Assembly: GCA_947579665.1 (NCBI GenBank)
Contig: OX388351.1
Location: 3,844,001-3,908,000 of the forward strand
From: Sympetrum striolatum
Lineage: Eukaryota; Arthropoda; Insecta; Odonata; Libellulidae
DNA: 64,000 bases
Reading direction: 5' to 3'
In this document: one piece after another, positions 25,840 to 38,650 of the stretch
How positions within the stretch are numbered: position 1 is the first letter of the stretch
Layout of the letters: the number at the start of each line of letters is the position of its first letter
Notes under the pieces: model-generated
The model's input: only the letters and a program-made list of their open reading frames with translations
Told to the model about the DNA's origin: nothing
The model's database searches: none
Made by a program: the position numbers and the translations under genes

Positions 25840-26880
25840 TAAATAATCTTTCATTCGTAACCATGAAATTAATATGCATATATGATGCCAGTATACAATT
25901 CACTGTCTGGAGTATTGAATATTTCTTTGTAATTTCTAATGTAAAATTATTTTTTCTCTAGTTATTCTACCCAAGTACATATTTTTAATAATTTGATACT
26001 ATTCTTATTAATATTGTGCTAATTTTTATGAATTCATTATAAAACACGGCCATCCGACCAGTACCAGTTAGGCCAGTTGCCTCACTGCAATCGAATATAA
26101 GTACGAATAAATAATCCAAAATGCCGAAATACGAAGATAAAACTAGTCGCGCCAAATAGAATTCTGTAGATATTTCTACGTTCTTTTGTATCTTAAAAAT
26201 GACATCACTCCACATAGCCGAGTTTAAATATATGAGATTTATTTTCTACCCCAGGTGTCGAAAATCTTCAAAAGTTGAGGAGATGTAGTTTAAGTTTATA
26301 AAATGTCGATAATAAGTTTAACAAAACGTTTTATTTGGATTCTAAATAATTATGAGTTGGTTTTTAAATTATTTCGTGAATTAAGATTCAGCCAAAAAAA
26401 AAGAAAACATTTGCAGTATACTTACATGAGTATTCTACCTTTCCGTAGGTTCGTTAAGAATACCTGTTCAACATTCACTTCGCTTCTTAGTGGTTCTTTT
26501 AGATTATCACAAATTAAATTAATTGGAATGTTCGCCAGAATGACTCGGTGGTGGTCGCATCACCACTTTTATCCTCTAGCACTTGCCATTGTTTTCAATT
26601 TGAGTTTATTAATTCAAAGGAGCTAAGGGACAAGGAAGAAGAGAAATTGCATGAGAAGAAAACAATTCATCTCCATTTCTGATACGAAAGAGGATAAGGC
26701 TGCTAGTAGCTCATGTAATTTAAATACATTTCATAGAAAATTCCCTCCAATTAGCTGAGATAGCAAAGTACCCTTACAAAAATTTGAATTTATATTGTTT
26801 AATAAGAAGGATAATGAACTTTAACGAGACTCTGTTAAGAGAGGCGAACTTTCAATTTATGTAAACTGGACCTCAATTAA
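25840..26880. other. AT-rich non-coding stretch
   Basis: Frames at 25985-26215 (minus) and 26303-26626 (plus, 107 codons) are unrecognised and have AT-driven composition. No repeats noticed. Confidence 0.5.
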
Positions 26881-27450
26881 CGCAATAAACGGCAGTTACA
26901 CGAGTAACGAAAATCCGACTTCATTAAACATTCATGCCATTTGATTTTCATCTCGCTACTGTGTGGAGCAACCAGGAGATAACACGCTCTTTTTTGGCTC
27001 TTTATACGCAATTTTGTCCCAATCGGAAGGCATCAGCGGAAAAGTTTCGCGGTGCTTTTTTTCGGATATTTAATTTCGCGTTAAGATCCCTCCCGAGATG
27101 ATCACGCCTTCGCCCGTCTCTCATTTACTATGGGAATTCTTTCATTACCATTTCCCTGTTTGGGACGAGGATTCGTCATCCATCATCGCTCTTTAGTGAT
27201 GAATGCACTGATGGAATTTTGCGAGCACTGTATCAATTAAACGATATTCAATTAAGCCACAGGTTATTAATGGGTCGCGCCATTTTTCGTGATTGAAGTC
27301 CTTTAGAAATGGGGCCACACCGGCGTTTGGGCCATCAGCGTCAAGTTCGGTGAGTGCTTTGGGCCCACTCCCTCTCTTTTCACGACTTTTGGGGCCCCGA
27401 CGATTTATTTTCGGCAGCAACTTTGAGTCAACTGAGGAATTAACGCGAGG
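26880..27450. other. CpG-containing island, unassigned
   Basis: Distinctly GC- and CpG-richer than the flanks, with scattered ATTAA cores (for example CAATTAAACG near 27234 and CAATTAAGCC near 27250). The minus-strand frame 27193-27420 has no recognisable product. Complex, non-repetitive sequence of the kind expected for a regulatory element. Confidence 0.4.
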
Positions 27451-29550
27451 ACTTTAAGATTCCTCCAATTTACATAATGATGATCCATATTGGGGTAGTT
27501 TGTAAGTGCCATGAAAGGATACACAAACATGCGTGCTTAATGTTTTAGGTATTATCTTTCAGGATTGCGACAGGAAATTATTTCTTCACGGCTGAACCAG
27601 TTTGCGTATGTATAACGAGCATGGCAATGAGTAACTCCTCCCTTTGAAGTTATGAATTTAGATTATGGTAATTAAACCCGCTGTTGTAACAACTGTTTCG
27701 GCTACGCAAGGCAATTATAAAATAATATACTTCATTTTTTCCCGCCTCCTAATCTTAAATTGGAATAGAAATATAATGTTATTCAATTAAATTGACCAAA
27801 CTAATGTCACTGTCACTGGTGGAATCTAAAAGCAATTTAATTGAAGTCAAAATATTTATGTCAATACATGATTACAGGGATCACACGACTGTGTATACTG
27901 TCATTTCCATTTTAAGAATTTCAAATAACATTAATTGTAGAAGCCGTTACTTGGTGAAACCTCATAATTGTGTAAATAACGAAGTAAAAGTTTCGCAATA
28001 GTTAAAATATAATGATATATATAAAAAGATTTATTAACATTCTGTGAAACTTTTGCTTCGTTATTTCCACCATTTCAAATTACATAAAAAAATTAAAAAT
28101 ACTACATGTATCGTTATAAACAAGTTCTAACATAGGTATGATTAAAATTGGTATTGAAAGCCCGTTGTTTACGCTCTTTCTTGTGGTAAAGAGACTATAA
28201 ACCGTTTAGGTGACTGTTTCTTTGAATAGCAGCATCTCATGAGATCATGACATCAAATGGCCACCATTAATGTATTATCAAATTTTAACATATTTATTGA
28301 AAAGTGACTTCTCTTCATAACTCCCGGTCTCTTTCTTGGTTCTTATATCCCAAAGTTCTCTATATTTTCGTCGATCTGCCCTTTGTCAGAATGAACTAAC
28401 TAATGATACTTAACACTTGAAGGTATAAGACATTACAGCATTTTTATCTTTATTCGGAATATATTCTGTAATGGTTGTTTAAAAAAATTAAGTAGCGCTT
28501 CATTTAATTCCGTCTTAATAATTCACTAAATGCAATACTAAATAATGTGATCGTGGATTTTTGAACTACCCAATTGTTAGTTCTAATTCGCAAATGCACA
28601 AATGAAATGATAAAATCAGAAAGAACATAATCAAACATAGCCGAAAAGAAATCCGATTTCAACATAATTATCACTAACTTGTCAAAATATTTAGACATTC
28701 ATATATTTAGAAGAATAAAAGATGCTATGAATTAAGCCATCATAACAGTATTCCTATAGAAGAGTTTTTACTATAACATTGAATAATCCTCTTAAAGGCT
28801 AACCCTGGCTTAAATATTGAAGGTGGAACTTGTGTATTTATATGAATCAAAACATTCGACATTTGTCAGCAAGGTAAACAATCTTTGTGAATAGATTTGC
28901 AATTACTCATGGAACATAAATGGAGGAGATTTTCGGATGACGAGAACCGGCGTTAAAGTCACTTCACTGTCATAGTTGAAGACTTTTGATGAATGCTAGA
29001 GAAATAACTTAATTTCAATCCAGTAAGCAATTTAGATTCACTGCATTTACATCTGAAATCTGAACCATTGGTATTCAATCAAGTTTTCGTACCAAAATAT
29101 TAGAGAAAATACTTCAAGAAGCAAAAAGCATTTCAGGAAGAAACTGACTTAAGTTAAAATTTTGAGATTTTACGTGATTGTGAATGGAAAAGGAATAGAC
29201 AGATGATATATGCTCAAAACAAATTAGCAGCAGCATTTTCGTCGTTTCTCTTAGCCTAATCAAAACATTCAAAATATTTAAGATTTTCTGACGGTAAAAT
29301 ATTGAAATTTTATGTAAAAAGTTAAAGAAAACGAATTGCGAGATGAACTAAGTAAAATAAATACAATATCAAAAGTATTATTGTAGTTTTCCTTAACCTA
29401 ATCAACACGCTTCCCTAGCCAAAGCATTCAAAATAGTGATTTATTTAGCATCATTCACCTCTTAGCCTCAGAAAACTCGGAATTAGTTTCTCTTTAGTGG
29501 TACACAGACGTGTTAAACTCTAAACAATAATGGTGGTGTCAACATGTAGC
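27450..29550. other. AT-rich stretch with one inverted repeat
   Basis: Apart from the fold-back element at 27972-28068 nothing was identified. Frames are short and unrecognised. Confidence 0.55.
27972..28068. mobile_element. Fold-back / MITE-like inverted repeat
   Basis: The arm at about 27974-27996 (AAATAACGAAGTAAAAGTTTCG) matches the reverse complement of the arm at 28044-28066 with only one or two mismatches. Weaker complementarity continues inward (AATAGTTAA against TTATTAACATT), leaving an AT-rich loop of about 20-45 nt. The roughly 95-bp unit is the size and shape of a small MITE or fold-back remnant. No target-site duplication is clear. Confidence 0.5.
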
Positions 29551-30330
29551 TGATTCTTTGAAATCCAGGTGTTGGAAACAAACTTACAGAACTGGAGTAC
29601 CGGAAAGTAGCTCCAGTTCAATATCTTCTCAAACGGTTAAATTCTTATGCGATGGAAAACGTTTCTTCATAACGATCAAAAACGAAGAGAGGCCTATCGA
29701 TGATTGGGTAACGGACAAATGCACTCCTAACATTAAACAGCCGACTGATTTGAGCTCTTTTCGTTCCAACGGCGGGGCCTTGGTCGCCCGGCGCTCCCGA
29801 TTCCTCCGTATGTTACACAGACAGCACCTTCTTCTCAAACACAAACTAAATAACTGTATCCACTACTCACCGTGAGCACTTTCCGTTTTGCTAGGTCCCC
29901 CTTTAGGCCGCAATTCGCTGGTAGCGCACAATATTTATAAATCGAACAAGAGAGGACATTCCGACCTCTTCTCGCCGCGAACACTTGCCCAAGACTGACT
30001 GTCCCTCCTGGTGGATAGTTCTCGATCTCGCCGCTCCATTGAGCGCTGCCGGCGGCTCGAGGCGTCATGATCCGGGAAGGCCCCCGACCAATGAGAGTCG
30101 ATTCGTTTTCTTCTCTCTTCGCACGAGTTTTACGACTTCTCTGATTGGTTTAACAAGGAGTATGCAAGCCGAGTCCGCCTCTTCCGATACAAGATCTCCG
30201 AGCCCCGCCCACGGTCTCGCAGCCTCCCTGCCGTCTTCAGTAGCGGGAGGAGAGGTCCAAATGGACCCGGATGACTTCCTCTTTGTCTATCGGACGCATC
30301 TGCAAAGCTACGTTTGAGGGATGATGATTT
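29550..30330. promoter_or_regulatory. CpG-rich promoter-like island, possible minus-strand first exon
   Basis: One of the two most GC- and CpG-rich segments here. Promoter-type words are a CCAAT box at 30088-30092, an inverted CCAAT (ATTGG) at 30144-30148, a GC box CCCCGCCC at 30203-30210, and a TATA-like TTTATAAATA on the minus strand (29933-29942). Downstream of that TATA on the minus strand, the exon-end CACG meets GTGAGTAG, a near-consensus 5' splice site (exon would end at 29873, intron begin at 29872). This fits a minus-strand transcription start near 29910 with a short, possibly non-coding first exon. Open frames crossing the island (29558-29875 and 29985-30317 plus; 29835-30068 minus) are not recognised. 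All of this is inferred from motifs; RNA data would be needed to show transcription. Confidence 0.4.
29873..29910 (-). other. Candidate first exon ending at a consensus splice donor
   Basis: The minus strand reads ...GTGCTCACG then GTGAGTAGTGG, with the donor GT at 29872-29871. The 5' end near 29910 is only a guess, about 30 bp downstream of the TATA-like element at 29934-29939. There is no ATG in the proposed exon, so it would be 5' UTR. If instead transcription begins further up, a frame starting at 30068 runs into the donor, but its product is not recognisable. Confidence 0.25.
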
Positions 30331-33300
30331 AAAAGACGCTCATGCTCTGGCTCTTTGCTACTGGTTACGAGAAATGAATGGCATGTTCGAAAGATCATTA
30401 ATATTTCCCTACAGTCAGCCCTGATCTCTATCGAGAATAATTCTAAATTATGTTTAGATTGATCGGTCGAGATTGAAACTCTATGAAGTAGGTAGTCTAA
30501 TGTAAATTAAGAATCCATTGCTTGTATATTTTTTAAAGTGTGCTATTGAACGCTGTATATCTTACTCATACAATTTTCATTTACTCGGAGTAAATAGTTT
30601 GTTAATGAAGAATATGCTTAGTACTGAAGTTACTGCGTTCAATCTTGAATCATTTAAAAACAAATGAATAGAATTGTTGATGATTAATAAATACTCTAAT
30701 AATTTATATCTCTCTGATGTCTTCCTCTGCTCCACTAGCTCTTTGATTATTTATACTCTGATTATAGCTAATAAGAATTTACAGCAAAAATACTATTGCT
30801 AAACATGATTATAAGTATAGTATATCGTCCTATACGTATATTTGGTATCACAATCGCTGGGGTGTATTGCAGTTTCATAGTCCGTTTGATTGAAGGTGGT
30901 GCGAGAAATTTACCTTGAGCGGCTTTTTTAATTTAAGTTCTAATATTCTTTCTTTTCTTTCTTTTTCTTGAGATGAAACGAATAACTTAGTCCCAAATAT
31001 ACAAGAGGAATTATAGAATTGGGACCAATTTAAAGTTATTTTTCTCATCAGCTGATGGATCTCCACATAATTCTTCTATTGATTGCATTTCTTCCTCTTA
31101 CCGAACCACGAGTAAATATGGACAATTAACTTTCTTGCAGCTGATGAAAATCCTTGGCAAATGAGAATTATTTCCCTTCAAATTGAAGATAATTCCGTTA
31201 AGCTCTTCCAAGTAGTGATGGGAATAATGTACACGTTTAACCAGAGAATTCGAATATTACCTCACATCTACTTTTGTTCAAAAGATTCAAGTAATAATCC
31301 GAGTTTTTGATACATATTGGTAAAATTAAAGTTTTGATCAATCATCAATTTGCGTCCGAACGCCGTATGCTTGTTGTCACATTTCCAATTTCTTTCATAC
31401 AGTCGGAATATATTCTATAGATACCTTTGAATCGTCTTTGCTTGTTATGCGCGATTTTATATCTTTTCTTTAATTTCAAAATTTATTTTCGAAATCTACA
31501 GTTATGTAAAATTTTTAACAGATCTTCATGTTCTTAAAAAAACGATTGCCTTGAGAAGAAATAACGAATGTGGCTTCTTGCACGTATAATATGTTCAATA
31601 CTGTAACAAATGTTTTACTTCGTTACAGTCTTAATTTGATAGCTCTTTTGTATATAAAATATCACTGGATCTTCGCATATCACATCCAATTGATGTCTTA
31701 AAACTCATTTAATTTATGCTTTATTTGAATATTTATTTCTCCCCGTTAAGTCCTTGTCGGCAAGAGCCACAAAGTACTTTGCACGTGGTCACCGTAGGAT
31801 AAGGTCAAATATCTCTTTAAAAAAAGTGGTGTGATTATTTAGCCGATGTTATTATTGCTTTATCAGGTGTAATACTTACAATACGGAAATGTTAATTGAC
31901 TTTCATTCTCCGAAAGAGCATTATCTTTTATGTGAGGTCGGTACTTTCAAATTCGACGTACGAAAAGCATTTAAGGGTAATAAAATCCAAATTAAAACTT
32001 CATTTAATAATACCAATTAAAGATGCATATAAGATTTAATTCCGGTGAATTAAGTCATGCATTTTAAAATGTGGGGATTCATACTTCCCATAGGAAATTA
32101 TTGTTCGAAATTTGAATGCAAATCGCATTTAAATTGCCCTTATCCATGTGTAATATCAACGGAGATCCCATTAACAGCTGGTGCACAACATACTTCATAG
32201 GTATGAAAAGCACCCTTTTGATGAGGGAATTATCGAATGTGTCCATGTCTATTATGGCTCCAAATTGTTATAGAAAAAATTAACTTATGTACATACAGTT
32301 TTGGACACCTATTCCTGAAGTCTTTCTAAGGTATTTGTTATTCATAAGTAGCATTTTTATGCAAATATTCTGCTAATTCTAAGAGTTTATTTCTGTAGGG
32401 ACTCATATTCATCCAGTAAATCTTCTTTAAATTCTTTCCTCTTTAAATTCACAACCTTTCTATGACACTTTCTGATGAGTAAATCCGTGGATGTCTGCGC
32501 GTTCCTCTACATCGCATGCGTAGTTCAGTATCCAGCCAACGCGATTTAGCATCGTTCATGAATTGTCGCCACTCCTTGGAATTTGTCTACTGAAGCCAAG
32601 ACTCGAAGTACCCGATCACAAATGCCTCTAAATTATGTACTCCCAGTTAACAACATGTAGTTCTACTGTTAAGAAGAACTGAATGTAAGGTTTGGATTCT
32701 ACTAGAACCATAAAATCACAAGATCAAAGCAAAGGGTAGATCTTGAGTTATTTTTGAACTGACAATTGAGAGAAGGATTATTTCCCTATTTCTGATTGCT
32801 TCGTATTGTGTGACTTATTTAACCCGCAGAACTTATTCACGGTATCAAGAATTTTTCTGGTAACACGAAGATCTGTTACTAATTTCATAGAATTGGCGGT
32901 TTCTGAAGTTATTTTTTAATTAAAAGATAGATATGGAAGAATAAGCACTTTTAGAGACAACTACGGGTTAGGTTACGCTTTTTACTCATCAATTGCTACT
33001 AATCTCTAGTTGGATAAATATTTTTATAACAGCGACTTAATTGATTTACACAAGAAAAATATACAGGAATAAAAGTTATCGAAGGAAGTAGGCCATCATC
33101 ATTTCAGCTATAATCTTAATATTGCCTTTTAATTAAATTATAATCGATTTTTATGAATTACGATCCAAGCATTCGAGGTTTCCACGCGGTATATATTTAT
33201 CATGTTTTATTCACTGCTTGGTAATTTTTATTGGAGAACACGCCTATAAACGCAAGTTTGGCTTAGTTTCTGGAAGGCCTAACATAATATATATAGCTAA

Positions 33301-34330
33301 CATTTTAAAATTAATTTTTTGCTGTCGTTTAGTGAAAGTTACGTCGGTAATTTTCATTTTAATTATGTTTTAATCGTAAAATATAAACATTTTCTTTCTT
33401 CAAAAGTAATCCTTCGGTTACCCTCTTTAAGTGCTGTTCGTACAAATTCCACGATCCTTCAATATGATATTCTTCAATTTTATTTCTCAATTCCTTAGAA
33501 TTTATGAACGAGGTTTACTGTGCCTCTCGGTCATATCTACTGTAAATTATTCTATTACTCTCATAAATTTTTAAATTTAGAATTTAGGTTTCTTTCAAAC
33601 TTCTTCATTTCTAATTTTATTTTATTAATTTCAGCTTGCTTAGAAAGTTTCGCGAAATTGGCCTCGAGATTTCTCTAATTTAAGGAAAGAGAATGTACGA
33701 AGACTCCCTTTTTGAAAATCAATTACCTCAAAGCGTATAGATTTCAAATCACTGCTACTATTTCTATCATTGAAATCGCTGTATATTGGTTTTATTAGAT
33801 ATATACTTTTTCGGTTTAAATCCGGTTCTAATCCTTTAAAAATCACGATTACAATGAACTCTGCTTCGATTTACAAGGTTTCTCTGATATTTTGTATGTG
33901 GTTAGTTTATTTAGAGTGGAATGATAGTTATATTTCCAAATTTATCCTTCGTTTTTACTCTAGAGGCAAATAGAATTCCAATTTTTTGGTACTTATATAA
34001 GATTTTAGGGAACATCTCGCTAAGAATTGGGTCGAGCAATTGGAAGGCAATTGTTCTACTGTGGGAATATTTATGAGTTAAAAAGAAAAAAAATAGATAA
34101 AACTTCTCATCACGTTATGGGGAATACAATCTAACTTTCAGTCCACCACGTGGCATCCATCTAAGGGAGTACATTTTGGATATACAGGTGGCATTTCACC
34201 ACAAGTATCACGTGGATAAAATTCCAGTAGTTGCTTGTAATATTGGCAGTAGACAACAAATTTCGCCGCACTTCCTTTCCATCAAAGGGCTGAATTAAGT
34301 CTTTCTACCTTTCTAAACTCCCAACCTCCA
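30330..34330. other. Long AT-rich desert
   Basis: Four kilobases without recognisable genes. A short palindrome, ACTGTAAC (31600-31607) and GTTACAGT (31622-31629), is the only clear structure. Frames such as 33640-33846 (minus) and 33770-33973 (plus) are unrecognised. Confidence 0.55.
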
Positions 34331-34990
34331 ATTTTCAAACATCTATCTGTCCCTTCTCATCGAAAACTAATTTAACTCACACAAAAAGGAGCTTCGAAAA
34401 ATTAGCGGAAGATAGCGGTCTAAACGGCGATATTTCATCCCTTAACGATAAGCAATTCAGGGATTATTTCCCTCCTGTCTCAACGAGCGAATGCTAATGA
34501 ACGTAATTGCACCTCCGACGGGCGGAAGACTACTAGACGTAACGGAGAACATTTTAATTACTCTTTAAATCGCAATTAAAATCCATTAAGTCGGAGCCAT
34601 TGGCGGACTGGAAAGGAAACGACGAAAATTGGCGTCCTTCTTGTAAAACGAGTTTTAATGGGCGTCTCACACATTCGCAGGTGCATCGAAAATTGACATC
34701 TCTCTCGAATTTAATGCTTCTCGAGGAAGAGCTGTCAGCGCTCCATTTTCGAATTAATCAGTTAATAATAGTCGGTGACAAGAAAAACTGACGAAAACAC
34801 GAGTTACTCTATAAGGGGATATGGGTTAATACAGGAAAGCAGATTGCGAACGCTGATAGTGAAGGGGAAATTAGATCGACCCCGTCCATATTCGACGTGC
34901 ATATGTTAATTCGTATTCAAATTCGAGTTTAATATTCTATTCCGAGAGATAAGGCGTCCGTGCGATCATCCGTGATCACACGGTAAAATG
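34330..34990. other. CpG-containing island with POU/homeodomain-type words, unassigned
   Basis: Balanced composition, with ATGCTAATGAACGTAATTGC near 34491 (a POU-like ATGCTAAT next to TAATTG) and further ATTAA cores at 34555-34590. The plus frame 34600-34791 is unrecognised. The motif density suggests a developmental enhancer; this is inference. Confidence 0.4.
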
Positions 34991-35195
34991 TCCAGAAAAA
35001 AACAGGAGGGAAACTTCCTAAATATGTAAATACATTCTGTGTTGAAGTGCAAAAACGGTAGTAATTTCTCGTGTGCTCTGCATATAGAAACAAATATTAA
35101 AAGTGAAATGGGATAGCAGGGGAGAATATCAAGTTTGCAATTAAGACTCACCCATTCGAGTCTTCAGCATTTCCCATTGAGGATAGGTTATTGAT

Positions 35196-35240
35196 AAATT
35201 CTTCGAAAACAAATTCTTGAAAAGCAAATTCTTCAAAAAA
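35196..35240. repeat. Three tandem copies of a 15-bp unit
   Basis: AAATTCTTCGAAAAC, AAATTCTTGAAAAGC and AAATTCTTCAAAAAA follow each other without spacers. The unit keeps AAATTCTT and then drifts. It is a minor degenerate tandem repeat in AT-rich DNA. Confidence 0.75.
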
Positions 35241-35944
35241 AATTTTTCGCATTATCGCAGTTATTCGCAGCGGATAAGTAAATATCTAGGTTTATAAATA
35301 CCTAAGTATGCACGCGGTGGTGAATTACATTGTAGATTGTTTAAATTTGTGATTTAGATTTATATTCCGCGAGCTTTCTGTAGCGTACGGCAGGTGGTCT
35401 AGTAATTCCATAATTCTTACCTAATTTACCCTGTTAGCTTCTCTAATAGACTGTTGAAAGAACGACCAGTAGTAACTACGTGTTTTAGCAATTAATTCCT
35501 TGTAACGCTTTGTCGATGCTTCTCGGATGCCGCGTTCGTTATTTGTTGGAAATACAATGTTATCTACTCAGTCTAAAAGTTCTGAACCGATACACATTTC
35601 AAAAATCTCCTATCGGTTGTTTGATCTTCTCTCCTAGCGAAAGTTCCACCCAATTCCAAGGTATCGTATCTTCTCCAAATAATCGATCATTCGAATTGAC
35701 AAATTCTTCGGAACCACTTTGTGTCAAAAATCTCACGTTCAATACCAGCACCCAACCCAACCTTCAAGGAGGTTCATGGCATCGCTGAATATAATTCAAC
35801 TTCGAGTCATTTCCTTTACTATAAATCTTTGATAATTTCAGATTGATTAGAGTGCTTTATTTTCGAAGAATAAATCATTCGAGGAATCGATCGTTCTAAG
35901 AACTCTATTTCGTAGAATTACTTTTCGAAGTATTCGTAAGCTAT

Positions 35945-36030
35945 GCTCCCTTAATATATGATGAGTAGATTCTAGTAATTTGGCATTGCTCCCTTAGTAT
36001 ATGATGAGCAGATTCTAGTAATTTGGCATT
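35945..36030. repeat. 43-bp tandem duplication
   Basis: Units 35945-35987 and 35988-36030 each begin GCTCCCTTA and end CTAGTAATTTGGCATT, and differ at only two positions. The high identity points to a recent duplication. No coding frame or known element is involved. Confidence 0.85.
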
Positions 36031-36719
36031 GCCTTTGTGTTAGAGTTTCATAAAGAAAATTAAAAGAAACACGCTTCTACCTGTAAAAAAAAGTGAAACT
36101 CCAGCAAAAATAATATTACGTAGAATGGTGTTATGCTTATTCTCCGTGGTATCTGTAAATACTGTTGGCTTGCAGCTGAATAGGATTACATTCACATATT
36201 GACCTTTTTCTTTTCAACCTGATGTCTAAGTAGAGTCATTTTGGAGTATACTGTTTTTCACAAATAATGGTTAAATAATGCACGAACAGTTTAATGAAAA
36301 ACCTGTTCAGAATGCTTTCAACTCCTATAAAAACTTGTTCAATATTAATTAAGCCGATAACTCGGTGATAATGTATGAAATGTGCTGTAAATGTTCTCTT
36401 TTAACCTCTTTTGACTAGAAAGTACATTAAAGGAAAGGAAACATTAGTGAATTTAGCATTTTTCTGGAAAATTTTAAATCAATTGATATATTATGGGTAA
36501 TACCGCTGTCACATTCTGTGTCTGGGGATGACGGAGATGGGGATTATAAACCTTGTGAAATAATATCAACTTTACGTTTGAAATGATTTCGGCACATTTT
36601 TCTTAATTTAAACGTTGTATTTTCCAATTATGCATCCATATCATATTATCTACGTAAATGGTTACATAATTACGGTGAATCAAAATTCACATATTTCATC
36701 GGTTTGCATATTTCATCCA

Positions 36720-36995
36720 CTTTTTGCTAGTCAAGAGATCCAGAAGCTCTATTTATTCTTATCTTTTCTTTCTGCTTAATTATTTTCCAACTTATTCCAA
36801 CCTTCTTTCAGTCACTTCTTTGATCATGCCCGCCTTTTTACAATATATTTACCTTCCATTTTCTCTTCATGTAATTCCTTCTCATTCTACAGCTCTCTAT
36901 TCTTCAGCTTTCCATTCTAATCAATTCTTTGTCATTCTCATTTCAGAGATTCACACTTTTCTTCAATTCCACATCCTAAAACCGCCAAGGTAAGC
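36720..36995 (+). other. Pyrimidine-rich tract ending in a candidate small exon
   Basis: About 270 bp with a strong excess of C and T on the plus strand. Near its end TTCTCATTTCAG (ending 36946) makes a good 3' splice site with a TTCTAAT branch-point-like word about 30 bp upstream. AAG then GTAAGC (intron start 36990) is a consensus donor. They would bound a 43-nt exon at 36947-36989. No protein frame supports it, so it could be a non-coding exon, a decoy or chance. Confidence 0.3.
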
Positions 36996-38220
36996 ACTCG
37001 GCGATACCCTCCCATGTTAGTTTCGTAAGTCCTCGTTCTGGTTCAAATTAATCAATATTTTCTCAGGTGGCAATCTATGCATTTCGTTGGGTATTTAGAA
37101 ATAAAAGTACTTAGACTTACTTAAACGCTTATTTTACCTATGCCCTATGTGAAATTACCTAAGGGCTAAAAAATGTTTTGTTGAATATAATTACCAAATC
37201 GGGAGCAATTTATTATTAAATTGGGGTATTAAGATTGTCCATTCACATTATCTAAACGGAATATTACCTATTTATTTAAAAACAAGCGGTTACTAGACTG
37301 AGTGGGAGTAGTCGTCTTAATCGTTTGTTCACTAAAATGAAATTCAAACGAATCATTTATCTAAATATGAACGTCCCAAATGGTGTGGTAACTCCTTTTT
37401 AACAATGCATTATAATCCTCTGTTAAACTCTAACAAACCGTATACTAATCGATCCTTAAATCTTAACTGGTATTTAAAATAAGGATTAACATAAGTGCTA
37501 GACTGGTTGAGCTTCATATCTTATTTTTGTTTTCATTCTTCAATACAATTTAGACCGCTAACTTAATCTTCAGATTAGTTGATAAGGTGATTTGTCATTA
37601 CGATACTGGGCCTCAATCTTCTACTTACTTATGCGTATTCGATTTTCTCATTATCACTAATCTTACCTTAATGAACATTTGAATTTCCGGTAAAGGTTGA
37701 ACTATTGATTATTTTTTTAACTGAAAGTGAAGATTAAAGTCCACTATAACTAAAAATTACGACAGCGGACCATTGCGTTGCGAAGAAGCTATCCTTGGGT
37801 TTCTTTCTTCTTCAAAATTTTACCGTCATTAAGAAAAATAATGGTAGCTCTCATCATTTTTCTTCGATATCCAATGTTATTCTACTTGCAAATATAGATT
37901 ATTCTGAGTACTAAAGAATTATAATGTAGTGTAACGCAAAGTTGAGTCAATACGATAAAACCATTGGGGAAAAGGGGTCAAGGGGAATTTTACCTTTAAT
38001 ACATGATCATCAATAACGTTAGAAAACTATTTTATCAGCCGAAAATGAAAAAAGTGAATTTCAAACAATCTCGGATCTTGAGCTTGTCTTTCCGATCTCT
38101 TCTCAGTTTTCACTTGTCATAATCTTTGCACTGAAACAATCGACTTTTTGCATGACAGTTTTATACTGAAGATAAACATTTTCGAGAATTTTCCAGTAAT
38201 ATTTCCTTTGATGCTTGGCT
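36995..38220. other. AT-rich non-coding stretch
   Basis: Nothing recognised: no frame above 60 codons, no repeats or RNA genes. Confidence 0.6.
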
Positions 38221-38650
38221 TCGCATATCACTTCAGAGGGAACCCCGCTGCGTGTCGCCTCGTGAAGGGCATTTCAAATAAATGATCCCGAAAGGTTTCA
38301 ACAGATTTCAAACTTAAGGAATGCCTTTATAGGCGTTTCGCGTATGACATAAATGGCATCTTAAATACGGCCGGCGTCGAAGAAGGAGAACCGCTATCCA
38401 ATCTATTCCTCCGTCAAAAAAATAAACATCTCCAGATCCTTTATCTTAACGAACGATCTCCTCTCAGCGAAGGGCAATTGATTATCTCAGAAACCCTTTC
38501 CGAGGAACAAAAGAAAGCGGGCCTATACTTTAATATCCAATTAACAGTGGTATACACGTCGCGTCGGAACGTAATGGCCGCAACCGTTAGGCAAAGGAGT
38601 CGAGAATTTCTATCGGTTATAGATATGAAGCACTCCTTCTGGTTTATTTG
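38220..38650. other. CpG-containing island, unassigned
   Basis: GC- and CpG-richer segment with CCGGCGTCG near 38372. The plus-strand frame 38478-38663 is unrecognised. No repeats. Candidate regulatory element. Confidence 0.35.

Noticed and set aside
26303..26626. 107-codon plus-strand frame as a gene
   Set aside because: Leu/Phe/Ser/Arg composition follows from AT-rich DNA; no domain and no conserved motif.
29220..29430. Duplicated CCTAATCAA-containing segments
   Set aside because: Similarity is limited to short AT-rich words and does not extend.
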